A stretch of 64,000 bases of DNA from Pseudomonas viridiflava. GTDB lineage: Bacteria > Pseudomonadota > Gammaproteobacteria > Pseudomonadales > Pseudomonadaceae. The notes beneath the pieces are model-generated. The model was given only the letters and a program-made list of their open reading frames with translations. It did not search any database and had not been told where the DNA came from. Shown in pieces: positions 1-9,297 of the stretch. Position 1 is the stretch's first letter; the number at the start of each line of letters is the position of its first letter. The stretch lies in NCBI RefSeq assembly GCF_900601905.1, contig NZ_UWFA01000383.1, positions 186,001-250,000 on the forward strand, read 5' to 3'. A program made the position numbers and the translations under genes.

Positions 1-1
1 G

Positions 2-688
2 TTGGTGTTCGAGCTGTGGTTTTACCTGGTCTTCAGCGTACTGCTGTTGTTCAGGGAGCGGCATCTGCCGTGGATGCTGGCGGGGTGGGCGCTGACGTTG
101 CTGCTGTTTAATGCATTTGCCGACTGGCAGGTCTATTCTCCAGCTCTGCAAATCATCCTCCATCCTTATGCGTTGGAGTTCATCGCCGGTGTAGCGCTGG
201 CCCTGCTGTTCTATTCCCGCCATAGCGCGCGGATCCCGACGCCCATCGTCTGGGCTCTGCTGGCGGTAGCGTTGCTGGGGGGAATCGCGCTGATCGGCAT
301 GTTGCGCCTGTTTGACGGCCATGGCCTGGGGCGCATGCTCGCCGTGGGCACAGTGTTCGGTGTGATCGTGTTTGCCCTGGCCCTGCTTGAACGCCGCAAC
401 TGTGTTTCGATGCCCAAGGCCCTAGTGGTCACAGGAGACATGTCCTACACCGTCTACCTGTCGCATTTGCTGGTACTGGGCGTCATCGGGCGCGTGTGGC
501 AATGGGCAGGGGCCAGGCCCGACACGTTGCTGGACAATGTTTTCTTCGCCGCGCTGATGATGACTGCCGTGCTGTGTTATGGCTGGGTAGGTTATCGCTG
601 TTTCGAAAAACCGGTCCTGGACCGGGCCAACGCTTTCGCTCGTCGACACTTCAGCGTGCCCTCCAAGCGTCTGGAGCGCGCTCACTGA
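2..688 (+). CDS. Acyltransferase 3 family membrane protein, 5' end missing
   Basis: The reading frame is open to the left edge, so only the last 228 residues are present and the true start lies outside the window. The visible part is almost entirely hydrophobic segments separated by short basic loops, and it ends with a short charged tail after a segment containing the Tyr-Thr-Val-Tyr-Leu-Ser-His stretch typical of the C-terminal half of acyltransferase 3 (OafA/YrhL-like) proteins. Such proteins transfer acyl groups to sugars of surface polysaccharides or other extracytoplasmic targets. The substrate cannot be told from this fragment, and the N-terminal catalytic histidine region is not visible. 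Confidence 0.8.
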   Translation: MVFELWFYLVFSVLLLFRERHLPWMLAGWALTLLLFNAFADWQVYSPALQIILHPYALEFIAGVALALLFYSRHSARIPTPIVWALLAVALLGGIALIGMLRLFDGHGLGRMLAVGTVFGVIVFALALLERRNCVSMPKALVVTGDMSYTVYLSHLLVLGVIGRVWQWAGARPDTLLDNVFFAALMMTAVLCYGWVGYRCFEKPVLDRANAFARRHFSVPSKRLERAH

Positions 689-721
689 TGTGCATCATTC
701 ACGGTTTGTCTGGGGAAACGC

Positions 722-1354
722 TTGGATTTAAAACTTGCCATCATGCTCACCCCTTACGGCGGGATCACCGTGATGCTACCCGCCGCGCTGGTAATCACCG
801 GCTGGCTATGGCTGAGCCGTTCGCGTCGTTCGGCGTTGCTGTGGGTTGCGACTTTGTTCGTGGTCTATTCCACGGTGGTCGCCAGCAAGATTCTGTTCAA
901 GGGCTGGGGCGTCGCGCTGGAGAGTCTGGGCATTTATGTACTCAGCGGCCATGCCATGAATACCTGCCTGGTATTGACGGTTGGCCTGAGCCTGCTTGCC
1001 CGTCAGGTGCATCCGCTGTTGCGCTGGCCGGCTGCACTGCTGGGGTTGGCGCTGGGCTGGTTGTTCAGCGTGTATTGCGTGGCGCCCTACATTCATCCCT
1101 TGCCCGAAGCGGTCGCCGGGGCCTTGCTGGGGTCTTTGGCGGCCTGTGTGTTCCTGTTCGGCCTGGAAAACATCCGTCCAGGCAGAATCCCTTCCGCCGC
1201 GGTGGTAGCCGGCTTGCTGTGCATCGCCATCAGCAGCACCGGCACCAAGTTCACCGCCGAATCCGTTCTTGATCGCATCTCGGTCAAAATGTCGGGTGCG
1301 GACAAGGCCTTCAAGCAACCGGAGTGGCGGGTGCTGCCGCAGAATCTGGATTGA
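722..1354 (+). CDS. PAP2-family membrane phosphatase-like protein
   Basis: A 210-residue integral membrane protein with about six hydrophobic segments. It carries an SGH motif at residues 75-77 and a His-x3-Glu motif at H125/E129 followed by a VAGALLG stretch. These match the second and third motifs of PAP2 (lipid phosphate phosphatase) enzymes, except that the Asp that normally follows the His is Glu here. The start chosen is TTG, preceded by a GGGGAAA ribosome-binding site ten bases upstream; no ATG gives the full first segment. It begins 33 bases after the acyltransferase, so the two may be co-transcribed. Likely substrates are lipid phosphates such as undecaprenyl pyrophosphate or phosphatidic acid, but this is inference from the family. 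Confidence 0.7.
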   Translation: MDLKLAIMLTPYGGITVMLPAALVITGWLWLSRSRRSALLWVATLFVVYSTVVASKILFKGWGVALESLGIYVLSGHAMNTCLVLTVGLSLLARQVHPLLRWPAALLGLALGWLFSVYCVAPYIHPLPEAVAGALLGSLAACVFLFGLENIRPGRIPSAAVVAGLLCIAISSTGTKFTAESVLDRISVKMSGADKAFKQPEWRVLPQNLD

Positions 1355-1421
1355 ACGCCAATCGACGGTACGCTCGGCCGGGCCTAAACTGAAAGCCCAC
1401 TCTCGTCGTGAGGTCACTGCC

Positions 1422-1661
1422 ATGCCACCTGAATGCCAGTTGTTCGGCACCTTGGGTTGCCACCTGTGTGAAATTGCCGAAGCTGAATTGTTGCCGCTTG
1501 TTGAGCACGGCTTGCTGGTGGAGCTGGTAGACATCGGTGAAAACGAAGCGTTGGTTGGAAAATACGGGTTGCGTATTCCGGTGTTGCGCCGTGTTGATAC
1601 GGGGGCGGAGCTGGAATGGCCATTTGACCGGGAGCAGGTTGTGGCGTTTCTGCGCTCTTGA
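1422..1661 (+). CDS. Glutaredoxin-like thioredoxin-fold protein (DUF836 type)
   Basis: A 79-residue cytoplasmic protein with a CHLC dithiol motif (C13 and C16) after a short beta strand, then a region ending in a cis-proline-like RIPVL stretch and a WPFD segment. This is the compact thioredoxin-fold family often annotated as glutaredoxin or DUF836. The length fits the family. The ATG at 1422 has GAGG upstream; an in-frame extension further left is not conserved-looking. It probably reduces disulfides or mixed glutathione disulfides, but a specific partner cannot be named. Confidence 0.8.
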   Translation: MPPECQLFGTLGCHLCEIAEAELLPLVEHGLLVELVDIGENEALVGKYGLRIPVLRRVDTGAELEWPFDREQVVAFLRS

Positions 1662-1780
1662 GTTGATCGGCCCCGCTAAGGAACTTTGCTCAGACGCAGG
1701 GGTAAAACACTTGGTACGATCCTTCATCTGGCAGGTGATCTCTGTCCTGCCTTGCCAATTTCTCAGCAAATGGACGAACG

Positions 1781-2302
1781 ATGAAACCTTATCTCTGGCT
1801 TGGCCTGATTGGCGCTTTTTCCCTGAACAGCGCCGTCGCCGACACGCTCTCGGTACCAATGAATCTGGTCAGCACGACAGAAGCCCCGCAGCCGATTGGC
1901 GAAGTCATCATCAGCGAAACCGCCTATGGTTTGCTGTTCACGCCTAACCTGAAATCTTTGCCAGCCGGTGTTCACGGCTTCCATGTTCATGAAAACGCCA
2001 GCTGCGACGCCGCCACCAAAGACGGCGTGAAGGTCGCGGCGCAAGCGGCAGGCGGGCATTGGGATCCGAAGAAAACCGGCAAGCATCTTGGTCCCTACGC
2101 GGATGGGCATCTGGGTGATTTGCCGGCGATCTACGTGACCGCTGACGGCATGGCTCACTACCCGGTGCTGGCTCCGCGCTTGAAAAGCCTCAAGGACCTC
2201 AAAGGCCATGCGCTGATGGTTCATGCCGGGGGTGACAACCACTCGGACATGCCCAAGCCATTGGGTGGCGGTGGTGATCGGGTTGCCTGCGGGGTGATCT
2301 GA
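1781..2302 (+). CDS. sodC: Cu-Zn superoxide dismutase, periplasmic
   Basis: A 173-residue protein with a signal peptide (cleavage near residue 20, after AVA) followed by the Cu-Zn superoxide dismutase domain. The copper and zinc ligands are visible in GFHVHE, GGHWDP and the later HAGGDNHSD stretch, and the two cysteines expected to form the conserved disulfide lie in NASCD and near the C-terminus in RVACG. It dismutates superoxide in the periplasm. It stands alone with its own upstream region of about 120 bases. The length and motif order fit bacterial SodC. Confidence 0.95.
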   Translation: MKPYLWLGLIGAFSLNSAVADTLSVPMNLVSTTEAPQPIGEVIISETAYGLLFTPNLKSLPAGVHGFHVHENASCDAATKDGVKVAAQAAGGHWDPKKTGKHLGPYADGHLGDLPAIYVTADGMAHYPVLAPRLKSLKDLKGHALMVHAGGDNHSDMPKPLGGGGDRVACGVI

Positions 2303-2386
2303 GCCTCCCAGGCCATTAGTGGTTAAGGAATTCCTGGGTGATAATGCGGCATTGATCGTCAGCGTTTGTCACCCAAGAGTTTCTGC

Positions 2387-3277
2387 ATGTCCCAGTCTGT
2401 TTTTTCCGCAGCCAGCCTTCAGGCCAGCACCTTGTATTTGCCGCCCGGCAACTGGCCAACGGTGCTTGATTGTCTGTGCGCGCATTTCAGCGCTATCAGT
2501 CGTGAACAATGGTTGGACCGTATCGCCCGAGGCCGGGTGCTCGATGGCGCAGGCATGCCCATTGATAGCAGACTGGCTTACAAGGAAGGCTTGCGGATTC
2601 ACTACTTCCGCGAAGTCCCGAACGAGACGCCGATTCCGGTGCTGGAAACGATTCTGTATGCCGACGAGCATCTGGTGGTCGCCGACAAACCGCACTTTCT
2701 GCCCGTGACTCCCGCTGGCGAATACGTGGAGCAGACGTTGCTGCGCAGATTGATCCGCCGCCTGGACAATCCTGACCTCGTGCCGTTGCACCGCATAGAC
2801 CGACACACTGCCGGGCTGGTGTTGTTCTCAGCCAGTCGCGCCTCACGTTCGGCCTATCAGGCGTTGTTCCCGACCCGGAAAATCGATAAACGCTACGAAG
2901 CCATCGCCGCTGCATTGCCTGAGGTGGGTTTTCCTCGGGTGCACAAAAGTCGCCTGGTGGACGGTGAGCCTTTTTTCCGTATGCAGGAAGGCCCCGGGGC
3001 GAGCAACACCGAGACCGCCATGGAAGTCTGCGAACGCAACGGTGATCTTTGGCGCTACGGGCTGTACCCGGTGACCGGCAAGAAGCATCAGTTGCGTGTG
3101 CACATGGCTGCGCTGGGCGCCGCCATCTGCAACGACCCGTTCTACCCCCAGGTCATCAAGGATGCCGTCGATGACTACGCCAACCCGCTGAAGCTGCTCG
3201 CTCAGGGCCTGCGCTTTACCGACCCGCTGACGGGTGAGCTGCGGGCATTCAACAGCCAGATTCATCTGGACTGGTGA
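2387..3277 (+). CDS. RluA-family pseudouridine synthase
   Basis: A 296-residue protein of the RluA family. The catalytic aspartate is in HRIDRHTAG, the family version of HRLDxxTSG, and a later GKKHQLRVH motif fits the uridine-binding strand. Such enzymes convert specific uridines in rRNA or tRNA to pseudouridine. The ATG at 2387 is preceded by AAGAG; a TTG seven codons upstream is possible but less likely. The target RNA position cannot be assigned from sequence alone. A strong hairpin terminator follows. Confidence 0.88.
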   Translation: MSQSVFSAASLQASTLYLPPGNWPTVLDCLCAHFSAISREQWLDRIARGRVLDGAGMPIDSRLAYKEGLRIHYFREVPNETPIPVLETILYADEHLVVADKPHFLPVTPAGEYVEQTLLRRLIRRLDNPDLVPLHRIDRHTAGLVLFSASRASRSAYQALFPTRKIDKRYEAIAAALPEVGFPRVHKSRLVDGEPFFRMQEGPGASNTETAMEVCERNGDLWRYGLYPVTGKKHQLRVHMAALGAAICNDPFYPQVIKDAVDDYANPLKLLAQGLRFTDPLTGELRAFNSQIHLDW

Positions 3278-3288
3278 GTGAGAGCCTG

Positions 3289-3318
3289 GCGCAGCCGATA
3301 AAAGCGCAGCCGATAAAA
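3289..3318. repeat. 15-base tandem duplication
   Basis: The 15-mer GCGCAGCCGATAAAA occurs twice in direct succession just after the pseudouridine synthase stop codon and runs into the left arm of the terminator. It looks like a recent slippage duplication. Confidence 0.9.
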
Positions 3319-3342
3319 AACCCGCTATCTGCGGGTTTTTTT
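3315..3342. terminator. Bidirectional rho-independent terminator
   Basis: A run of A, then the stem CCCGC with loop TATCT and GCGGG, then a run of T. It sits between two convergent genes and would work in both directions. Confidence 0.93.
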
Positions 3343-3364
3343 ACGTCTACCACGTCACCAGCGA

Positions 3365-3589
3365 TCAGAGATCCTTGACGGTACGTACCTGATCCTTGTT
3401 GACGCGAGTTTCCTTGCCATCGAGTTGTTCGAACTCGTAGAAACCCGAATCTTCGTCGTATTTAGGCGTGTCGACTGCCTGGATTTCCCGGCCATCGGTC
3501 AGGGTGATCACAGTTGGCGAAGCGCAGCCAGCGAGGGAGGCGAGGCCCAGTGCAAGCAAAAATGCAGCGGGAAGGGTCCGTTGTTTCAT
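3365..3589 (-). CDS. YgdI/YgdR-type small lipoprotein (DUF903)
   Basis: A 74-residue protein with a lipoprotein signal peptide ending in a LAGC lipobox (lipidated C22), followed by a small SH3-like domain containing the TLTDGREI and GFYEFEQLDG stretches typical of the YgdI/YgdR family (DUF903). The ATG at 3589 has a GGAG site nine bases upstream; earlier in-frame codons lack one. It is probably an outer-membrane lipoprotein. No function is established for the family as far as I know. Confidence 0.88.
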   Translation of the reverse strand: MKQRTLPAAFLLALGLASLAGCASPTVITLTDGREIQAVDTPKYDEDSGFYEFEQLDGKETRVNKDQVRTVKDL

Positions 3590-3686
3590 TACTGTGTCTC
3601 CAGAAGGATTCTTGGTTAACTGACGTTCAGACGTACACCTTGTGCGCAAGTTCCATGAAAGAGTAGTCGCTGCGTACTGCCCGTGT

Positions 3687-4280
3687 CTAACCGGTGATCC
3701 CGGTCAGCAGCTCCGGGGTATTCAGATTGGCCAGGCGCGGGTCGTCTTCGGCGCAGTTGACGGCGACGGCCCCCAGCCGTTCCATGGCCCGCCGAGGGCT
3801 GCGCTCGCCGCTCTGCCAGGCGGCCTCGAATGTCGCTGCGTGGCAGGTCGGTATTACGCACAGCAGGGGTTGCCAGTGTTCGCCGCTCTTGATCATGACC
3901 GGTTGCTCGGGGTGCTGTTGCGCCGCTTGGCGCAGTTGATCCAGCAGTGAGCAGTCGATCAGCGGCACATCGCAAGGCAAGACCAGCAAATGCGCATGCC
4001 TGGCCAGGGGCAGGGCGGCCCGAATCCCGGCAAACGGGCCGTTGAACTCGTCGTTGCCGTCCTGCACCAGCTGGTCGGCGTACAGCGCGTACCGCTCCAG
4101 ATTGCGATTGCAGGAAATGATCAGGTCGTCAGTCAGCGGTCGGGTCAGGCGCTGCAAATGCTGGATCAACGGCTCTCCTCGCCAAGCCAGCAGACCTTTG
4201 TCCCGGCCCCCCATGCGTTGGCCTTGCCCACCGGCCAGCAGCAGGATGGAGCAGGCGGGAAGGGCGATCGGAACAGGCAT
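3687..4280 (-). CDS. mobA: Molybdenum cofactor guanylyltransferase MobA
   Basis: A 197-residue nucleotidyltransferase with the N-terminal GTP-binding signature [17 protein letters not shown] and a later VLPCDVPL metal-binding stretch. MobA links GMP from GTP to molybdopterin to make the guanine dinucleotide form of the molybdenum cofactor in the cytoplasm. The length is normal. It is divergent from moaB and moeA, with 78 bases between the start codons, so the three genes of one pathway share a regulatory region. The frame is open further upstream across moaB, but the GTP-binding motif only makes sense with the start at 4280. Confidence 0.94.
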   Translation of the reverse strand: MPVPIALPACSILLLAGGQGQRMGGRDKGLLAWRGEPLIQHLQRLTRPLTDDLIISCNRNLERYALYADQLVQDGNDEFNGPFAGIRAALPLARHAHLLVLPCDVPLIDCSLLDQLRQAAQQHPEQPVMIKSGEHWQPLLCVIPTCHAATFEAAWQSGERSPRRAMERLGAVAVNCAEDDPRLANLNTPELLTGITG

Positions 4281-4358
4281 GACGGACTCAACCAAAGCAG
4301 GCAAAAGGAGTGCTGTGATATAACACCGGCCTGTTCCCTCTACAACTGGATTGAGCTG

Positions 4359-4898
4359 ATGAAAGCCAAGGCCGACACCCCCTTCGTACCGTTGAATATT
4401 GCTGTTTTGACTGTCAGTGACACCCGTACCCGGGAAACCGATACGTCCGGCCAGATGTTTGTAGACCGCCTCACCGACGCGGGTCACAGCCTGATCGAGC
4501 GTGTCCTGCTCAAGGACGACCTGTATAAGATCCGCGCCAAAGTGGCGGGCTGGATAGCCGATGATCAGGTGCAGGTCGTGTTGATCACCGGTGGCACCGG
4601 TTTCACTGGCCGCGACAGCACGCCGGAAGCGGTGGCTTGCCTGCTGGACAAACAGGTCGACGGCTTCGGCGAGCTGTTCCGGCAGATTTCCGTTCCGGAC
4701 ATTGGCACCTCGACTATTCAGTCCCGCGCACTGGCTGGCCTGGCCAACGGCACGCTGGTCTGCTGCCTGCCCGGGTCGACCAATGCCGTGCGTACCGGTT
4801 GGGATGGCATCCTCGCCCAGCAACTGGACTCACGTTTTCGTCCGTGCAACTTCGTGCCCCACCTCAAGCAGGCCGAGCCCTGCGCGACCCGTGGATAA
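4359..4898 (+). CDS. moaB: Molybdenum cofactor biosynthesis protein MoaB
   Basis: A 179-residue MoaB/MogA-family protein. It has the N-terminal VLTVSDTRT strand, the [10 protein letters not shown] molybdopterin-binding loop and a CLPGSTNAV stretch, all typical of the family. It probably adenylylates molybdopterin before metal insertion by MoeA. The ATG at 4359 is chosen because the family starts a few residues before PLNIAVLTV. The next gene, moeA, begins within or just after its stop codon, so they are one operon. Confidence 0.93.
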   Translation: MKAKADTPFVPLNIAVLTVSDTRTRETDTSGQMFVDRLTDAGHSLIERVLLKDDLYKIRAKVAGWIADDQVQVVLITGGTGFTGRDSTPEAVACLLDKQVDGFGELFRQISVPDIGTSTIQSRALAGLANGTLVCCLPGSTNAVRTGWDGILAQQLDSRFRPCNFVPHLKQAEPCATRG

Positions 4899-4905
4899 AG
4901 TGCCC

Positions 4906-6108
4906 GTGAACAAACCCTTGATGCCGGTTGAAGAGGCGCTGGCTCGCTTGCTGGAAATGGCCGAGGCTGCGCCGATCAGCGAGTCTGAAACCGTGACCCT
5001 GGCGTTGGCGCAGGGGCGCGTGCTCGCCCAGGACATGGTCGCGACGCTGGATCTGCCGCCCTGGCCCAACAGTGCCATGGATGGCTATGCGCTGCGCCTG
5101 GCCGACTGGACCGGTGAACCCCTGACCGTGAGCCAGCGGATTTTCGCCGGGCAGGCGCCACAACCCCTTCAACCTGGCACCTGCGCACGTATCTTTACCG
5201 GTGCTCCGGTGCCGGAGGGCGCCGATTGTGTCGAGATGCAGGAAAACGCCGAAGTCTTTGCGGACCACCGCGTTGGATTCATCGAGCCTTTGCAGGCGGG
5301 TCAGAACATACGGCCTCAAGGCCAGGAAACCCGCACCGGCGACAAGGTGTTGGCAGCAGGCACGCGCCTTGGCCCCATTGAGTTGGGCCTGGCGGCATCC
5401 CTCGGCCTCGCCACTGTGCAGGTGATCCGTCGGGCGCGGGTGGCGGTGCTGTCCACCGGGGACGAACTCATTGAGCCGGGAAGTCCACTGGGGCCTGGAC
5501 AGATCTACAACAGCAATCGAGTCTTGCTGTGCAGCTGGCTCAAGCGTCTGGAGTGCGAGGTCGTGGACGCCGGCATCCTGCCGGACGATCTGCAAAAGAC
5601 CCGGGCGGCGCTGGGCTCGCTCAACGATGTGGATCTGATTCTGTCCACCGGCGGCGTTTCGGTGGGCGAAGCGGATTTTCTCGGTCATGCCCTGCGCGAA
5701 GAAGGCGAGTTGGCGCTCTGGAAGCTGGCGATCAAGCCCGGCAAACCGCTGACTTTCGGTCATTTTCGCGGTGTTCCGGTGATCGGCCTGCCGGGCAATC
5801 CCGCCTCGACCCTGGTGACCTTTGCTCTGCTGGCGCGGCCTTATCTGCTGCGCCGCCAAGGTGTGACGGACGTCACGCCGCTGCAGTTTCCGGTGCCTGC
5901 AGGTTTCGCCTGGACCAGACCGGGCAACCGCCGGGAGTACTTGCGCGGGCGTCTGGAGCAGGGCCGTGCAGTGTTTTATAAAAACCAGAGCTCAGGCGTA
6001 TTGCGCAGTGCCGCATGGGCTGACGGGCTGATTGAGGTTCGCGAGCACAGTACTGTGGAGGAAGGAGGCTGGGTCAACTTCATTCCGCTGAGTGAAGTGC
6101 TGGGCTAA
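4906..6108 (+). CDS. moeA: Molybdopterin molybdenumtransferase MoeA
   Basis: About 400 residues with all MoeA landmarks: PWPNSAMDGYA near the N-terminus, RIFTGAPVPEGAD in the middle, VAVLSTGDEL, the STGGVSVGE loop, and GLPGNPAS before the C-terminal beta domain. MoeA inserts molybdate into adenylylated molybdopterin. The start is uncertain: GTG at 4891, 4900 or 4906 and ATG at 4921 are all in frame and none has a strong ribosome-binding site. I chose 4906, giving a start MNKPLMPVEEAL. The first two would overlap or touch the moaB stop, which fits translational coupling. Confidence 0.9.
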   Translation: MNKPLMPVEEALARLLEMAEAAPISESETVTLALAQGRVLAQDMVATLDLPPWPNSAMDGYALRLADWTGEPLTVSQRIFAGQAPQPLQPGTCARIFTGAPVPEGADCVEMQENAEVFADHRVGFIEPLQAGQNIRPQGQETRTGDKVLAAGTRLGPIELGLAASLGLATVQVIRRARVAVLSTGDELIEPGSPLGPGQIYNSNRVLLCSWLKRLECEVVDAGILPDDLQKTRAALGSLNDVDLILSTGGVSVGEADFLGHALREEGELALWKLAIKPGKPLTFGHFRGVPVIGLPGNPASTLVTFALLARPYLLRRQGVTDVTPLQFPVPAGFAWTRPGNRREYLRGRLEQGRAVFYKNQSSGVLRSAAWADGLIEVREHSTVEEGGWVNFIPLSEVLG

Positions 6109-6194
6109 TCCACGCATGGTAGTCCCCTGAGGCATGAGCTACCCTCAAGCTCGCTGACAGATTGGGCATTCGGTTTTAGCCCTGGAGTTTTGTT

Positions 6195-7121
6195 ATGGCG
6201 AACTTGAGAGTGGCTTGTGTCATTCCGACGTACAACGGTCGCAAGGATCTCCAGCGTTTGCTGGATTCGCTGGCTACCCAGACCGCAGCATTCGACACGC
6301 TGATAGTTGACTCGAGCTCCACCGATGGCACCCTGGAGCTGGCTCGCTCGCGCTGCGAGAACGTGACACGCATCGACAGCAAGGATTTCAACCACGGCGG
6401 CACGCGGCAAATGATGGTCGATTTCAATCCCGACTATGACGTCTATGTGTTCATGACGCAGGACGCCTATGTCGAGGATATCCAGGCCATTGCCAACATC
6501 CTGTTGCCGTTCGCGGACCCACGGATCGGTGCGGTGTGCGGGCGGCAGTTGCCGCACAAGGATGCCAGCCTGCTGGCTCAGCACGCACGGATGTTCAACT
6601 ATCCGCCGGTTTCGCAGATCAAGACGCTGGAAGATGCTCCGGTTCTGGGCATCAAGACCCCCTTCATGTCCAACTCCTTCGCCGCCTACCGGCGCGAGGC
6701 ACTGCTTGCCGTGGGTGGTTTTCCGCCGCACGTGATTCTCTCCGAGGACATGTACGTCACTGCCAAAATGCTGCTGGACGGCTGGAAGGTGGCCTACGAG
6801 GGCTCGGCAGTCTGCCGCCATTCGCACAACTACAGCATTGGTGAAGAGTTTCGCCGCTATTTTGATATCGGCGTTTTCCAGTCGCGGGAAGCCTGGATAT
6901 ACGCAGCCTTCGGCGGCGTTGCCGGGGAGGGCATGCGCTATGTCAAGTCCGAGCTGAAATTCCTCGGCCGCCGCCGGGTCCTGCTCTGGCCACTGTCGTT
7001 TATCCGCAACGCAGCGAAATTGCTGGCTTACAAACTCAGCAAGCAAGAGCACCGCCTGCCGACGAAGCTGAAGAAAAAACTCGGCATGCATGGGCGGTAT
7101 TGGGACGGGCCTTATGCGTAA
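6195..7121 (+). CDS. Family 2 glycosyltransferase, rhamnosyltransferase-like
   Basis: A 308-residue GT2 enzyme. The N-terminal CVIPTYNGR strand and the VDSSSTDGT loop form the nucleotide-sugar site, and the HGGTRQ stretch near residue 65 resembles rhamnosyltransferases of O-antigen and exopolysaccharide clusters. A second acidic motif, SEDMYV, lies near residue 185. The C-terminus is basic with a possible amphipathic helix, which suggests membrane association. It stands alone between moeA and a REP element, so the acceptor is unknown. The ATG at 6195 follows a weak GGAG. Confidence 0.85.
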   Translation: MANLRVACVIPTYNGRKDLQRLLDSLATQTAAFDTLIVDSSSTDGTLELARSRCENVTRIDSKDFNHGGTRQMMVDFNPDYDVYVFMTQDAYVEDIQAIANILLPFADPRIGAVCGRQLPHKDASLLAQHARMFNYPPVSQIKTLEDAPVLGIKTPFMSNSFAAYRREALLAVGGFPPHVILSEDMYVTAKMLLDGWKVAYEGSAVCRHSHNYSIGEEFRRYFDIGVFQSREAWIYAAFGGVAGEGMRYVKSELKFLGRRRVLLWPLSFIRNAAKLLAYKLSKQEHRLPTKLKKKLGMHGRYWDGPYA

Positions 7122-7155
7122 ACAGCAAGAGGGTCTTTGAAATTTAATGCCTTTC

Positions 7156-7252
7156 CGTAGGAGCGGCTTTAGCCGCGAGGCGATAGTCCAGACGTACAAA
7201 ATTGCGTTGCGTGTCCCGGCCTTTCGTCGCTGAAGCCGCATCCTGCGAAATC
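7156..7252. repeat. REP pair, rhamnosyltransferase-kef gap
   Basis: An inverted pair of Pseudomonas-type REP sequences. The left copy is GTAGGAGCGGCTTTAGCCGC and what follows; the right copy is a diverged reverse complement around GCTGAAGCCGCATCC. It lies between convergent genes, where REP pairs commonly sit. Confidence 0.75.
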
Positions 7253-7267
7253 GGTTGGAAACCTGCT

Positions 7268-9076
7268 TCAATCCTTGACCGCTTCCTCTTCAAGCCGGTC
7301 AGCCTCGAACAGTTGCGCCAGTTCTTTACGGGCTTCGCGTGCGGTTTGCAGGACTTTGACCGCATCGTCGTAAACCAGGTGCTGGGCGGCCAGTACCTGC
7401 TCATCGTGACGCTTGAAGCGTTCGATGCGAGCCTGCGCCTGGGTCTGGCTCAAGCCCAGGCCGATCAGGGTCTTGCGGCTCATTTCCAGGCTTGAATGGA
7501 AGGTTTCCCGTACCGCCTGTGCACCGACATCAATCAGGCGATGAACGTGCTGCCGGTTGCGCGCCCGGGCAATGATTTTCATGTTCGGGTACAGCTTGCG
7601 CACCAGCTCGGCGGTCTTGATATTGATGTCCGGGTCGTCGGTGGCAATGATGAAGAATTCCGCCTGGTCAACTTTGGCCGCCCGCAGGATTTCCGGTCGA
7701 AGCGGGTCACCGTAGAACACCGGGACATTGCCGAAGCTGCGCGAGAATTCGATGGACTCCACGGCGGTGTCCAGGGCGACAAAGGGAATGTTCTGCGCTC
7801 GCAGGATCCGCGCAACGATCTGCCCCATGCGACCCATGCCCGCGATCACCACCCGAGGGGCGTCGGTGTTAATGTCGCGGTATTCGTCCGGGATTTCGAC
7901 GTCCACCGTCTTGGGTTTGAACAAGCGCCCGACCGCCAGCAGCAACAGCGGCGTCATGGCCATCGACAGGGTGATGGTCAGGACCAGGATGTCGTAGAGG
8001 CGGGCGTCGAACAGGCCTTGCTGGCTGCCGATCTTGAACACCACAAAGGCGAACTCGCCCCCGGCCGCCAGCACTATACCCAGGCGCAGGGCACTTTCCC
8101 TGCCCAGCCCTCCAGCCAGCCGACCGACCACAAACAGCAGCGGCAGCTTGATGAGAATCAGCAAGACGGTCAGACCCAGCACCACCAATGGCTCGCTCAG
8201 CAGCAGGCTGAGATTGGCCCCCATACCGACGCTCATGAAAAACAGGCCGAGCAGCAGGCCCTTGAAGGGTTCGATCTGCGACTCCAGTTCGTGGCGATAC
8301 TCCGAGTCAGCCAGCAGCAGGCCGGCGAGGAAGGCGCCAAGGGCCATCGACACCCCCACCAGATCCATCAGCCATGCGGTGCCGATCACCACCAGCAACG
8401 CAGTGGCGGTGGACACTTCCTGGATTCTGGTCTTGGCCACCACGCGAAACACTGGACGCAGCAGATAACGACCACCGACCACCACGATGGCGATCACCCC
8501 CAGTACTTCCAGACCATGGGTCAAGCCGTCGCTGGCGCTGAGGTTGTGATCGACGCCTGCCAGCAGCGGCACCATGGCGATCAGCGGAATCGCGGCAATG
8601 TCCTGAAACAGCAGAATCGCGAAAGCCAGACGGCCGTGCGGGCTGTTCAATTCCTTGCGCTCAGCCAGGCTTTGGAGGCCAAAAGCCGTGGATGACAGCG
8701 CCAGGCCCAGACCCAGCACCACCGCCGTGTTCAGCGATTGGCCGAAAGCCAGCAGCGCCACGGTGCCAATGACCAAGCCAGTCAGCAGCACTTGAGCCAT
8801 GCCTACGCCGAACACGGCCTTGCGCATCACCCATAAACGTTTGGGCGAGAGTTCGAGGCCGATGATGAACAGCAGCAGCACCACCCCCAGCTCTGAAATG
8901 TGACTGACGCTTTCCGGGTTGCCGATCAAGCCCAGCACTGACGGACCAATAATGACCCCGGCAAACAGGTAGCCGATTACCGCGCCCAATTGCAGCCGTT
9001 TGGCCAATGGCACGGCCAGAACGGCGGCGAACAAAAATACGACTGCGGCCTGTAACAGGCTGCCTTCACCGGGCAT
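7268..9076 (-). CDS. KefB/KefC-type monovalent cation:proton antiporter
   Basis: A 602-residue protein with an N-terminal Na+/H+ exchanger domain of about twelve membrane segments (roughly residues 1-385), including LGLGLALSSTAFGLQ and LLFQDIAAIPL, followed by a cytoplasmic TrkA-N/RCK domain with the Rossmann motif GMGRMGQIVAR. This matches KefB/KefC glutathione-gated potassium efflux systems, which protect against electrophiles by acidifying the cytoplasm. The ATG at 9076 has AAGGAG upstream. No KefF/KefG ancillary gene is adjacent. The exact ion is not determinable from sequence. Confidence 0.92.
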   Translation of the reverse strand: MPGEGSLLQAAVVFLFAAVLAVPLAKRLQLGAVIGYLFAGVIIGPSVLGLIGNPESVSHISELGVVLLLFIIGLELSPKRLWVMRKAVFGVGMAQVLLTGLVIGTVALLAFGQSLNTAVVLGLGLALSSTAFGLQSLAERKELNSPHGRLAFAILLFQDIAAIPLIAMVPLLAGVDHNLSASDGLTHGLEVLGVIAIVVVGGRYLLRPVFRVVAKTRIQEVSTATALLVVIGTAWLMDLVGVSMALGAFLAGLLLADSEYRHELESQIEPFKGLLLGLFFMSVGMGANLSLLLSEPLVVLGLTVLLILIKLPLLFVVGRLAGGLGRESALRLGIVLAAGGEFAFVVFKIGSQQGLFDARLYDILVLTITLSMAMTPLLLLAVGRLFKPKTVDVEIPDEYRDINTDAPRVVIAGMGRMGQIVARILRAQNIPFVALDTAVESIEFSRSFGNVPVFYGDPLRPEILRAAKVDQAEFFIIATDDPDINIKTAELVRKLYPNMKIIARARNRQHVHRLIDVGAQAVRETFHSSLEMSRKTLIGLGLSQTQAQARIERFKRHDEQVLAAQHLVYDDAVKVLQTAREARKELAQLFEADRLEEEAVKD

Positions 9077-9297
9077 GTCTGACTCCTTGATAAACACCAG
9101 AGCGCCGCTGCAGCGACGTTTAACGGGCGACATTAAACCACGACAGATTTATCCGGCGTTGTCTGGATGTGCTCGGGAGGGTAATCAGCCCGTTGCAGAT
9201 GGACCGGTACGGCTGTCACTGGCAGCCGTTGCGCGTAAGATAGGCGCGCATTTGTGAGCAATGAATGCTGTCGATGAAGAATTCAGGAAAAAGACTA

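Noticed and set aside
4591..4905. An N-terminal extension of moeA across moaB
   Set aside because: The frame is open, but the MoeA fold begins near MPVEEAL and the upstream stretch mirrors the moaB coding sequence.
7496..8695. A 399-codon open frame on the plus strand
   Set aside because: It is antisense to the Kef-type antiporter gene. Its protein is low-complexity, rich in His and Gln, and has no recognisable domain.
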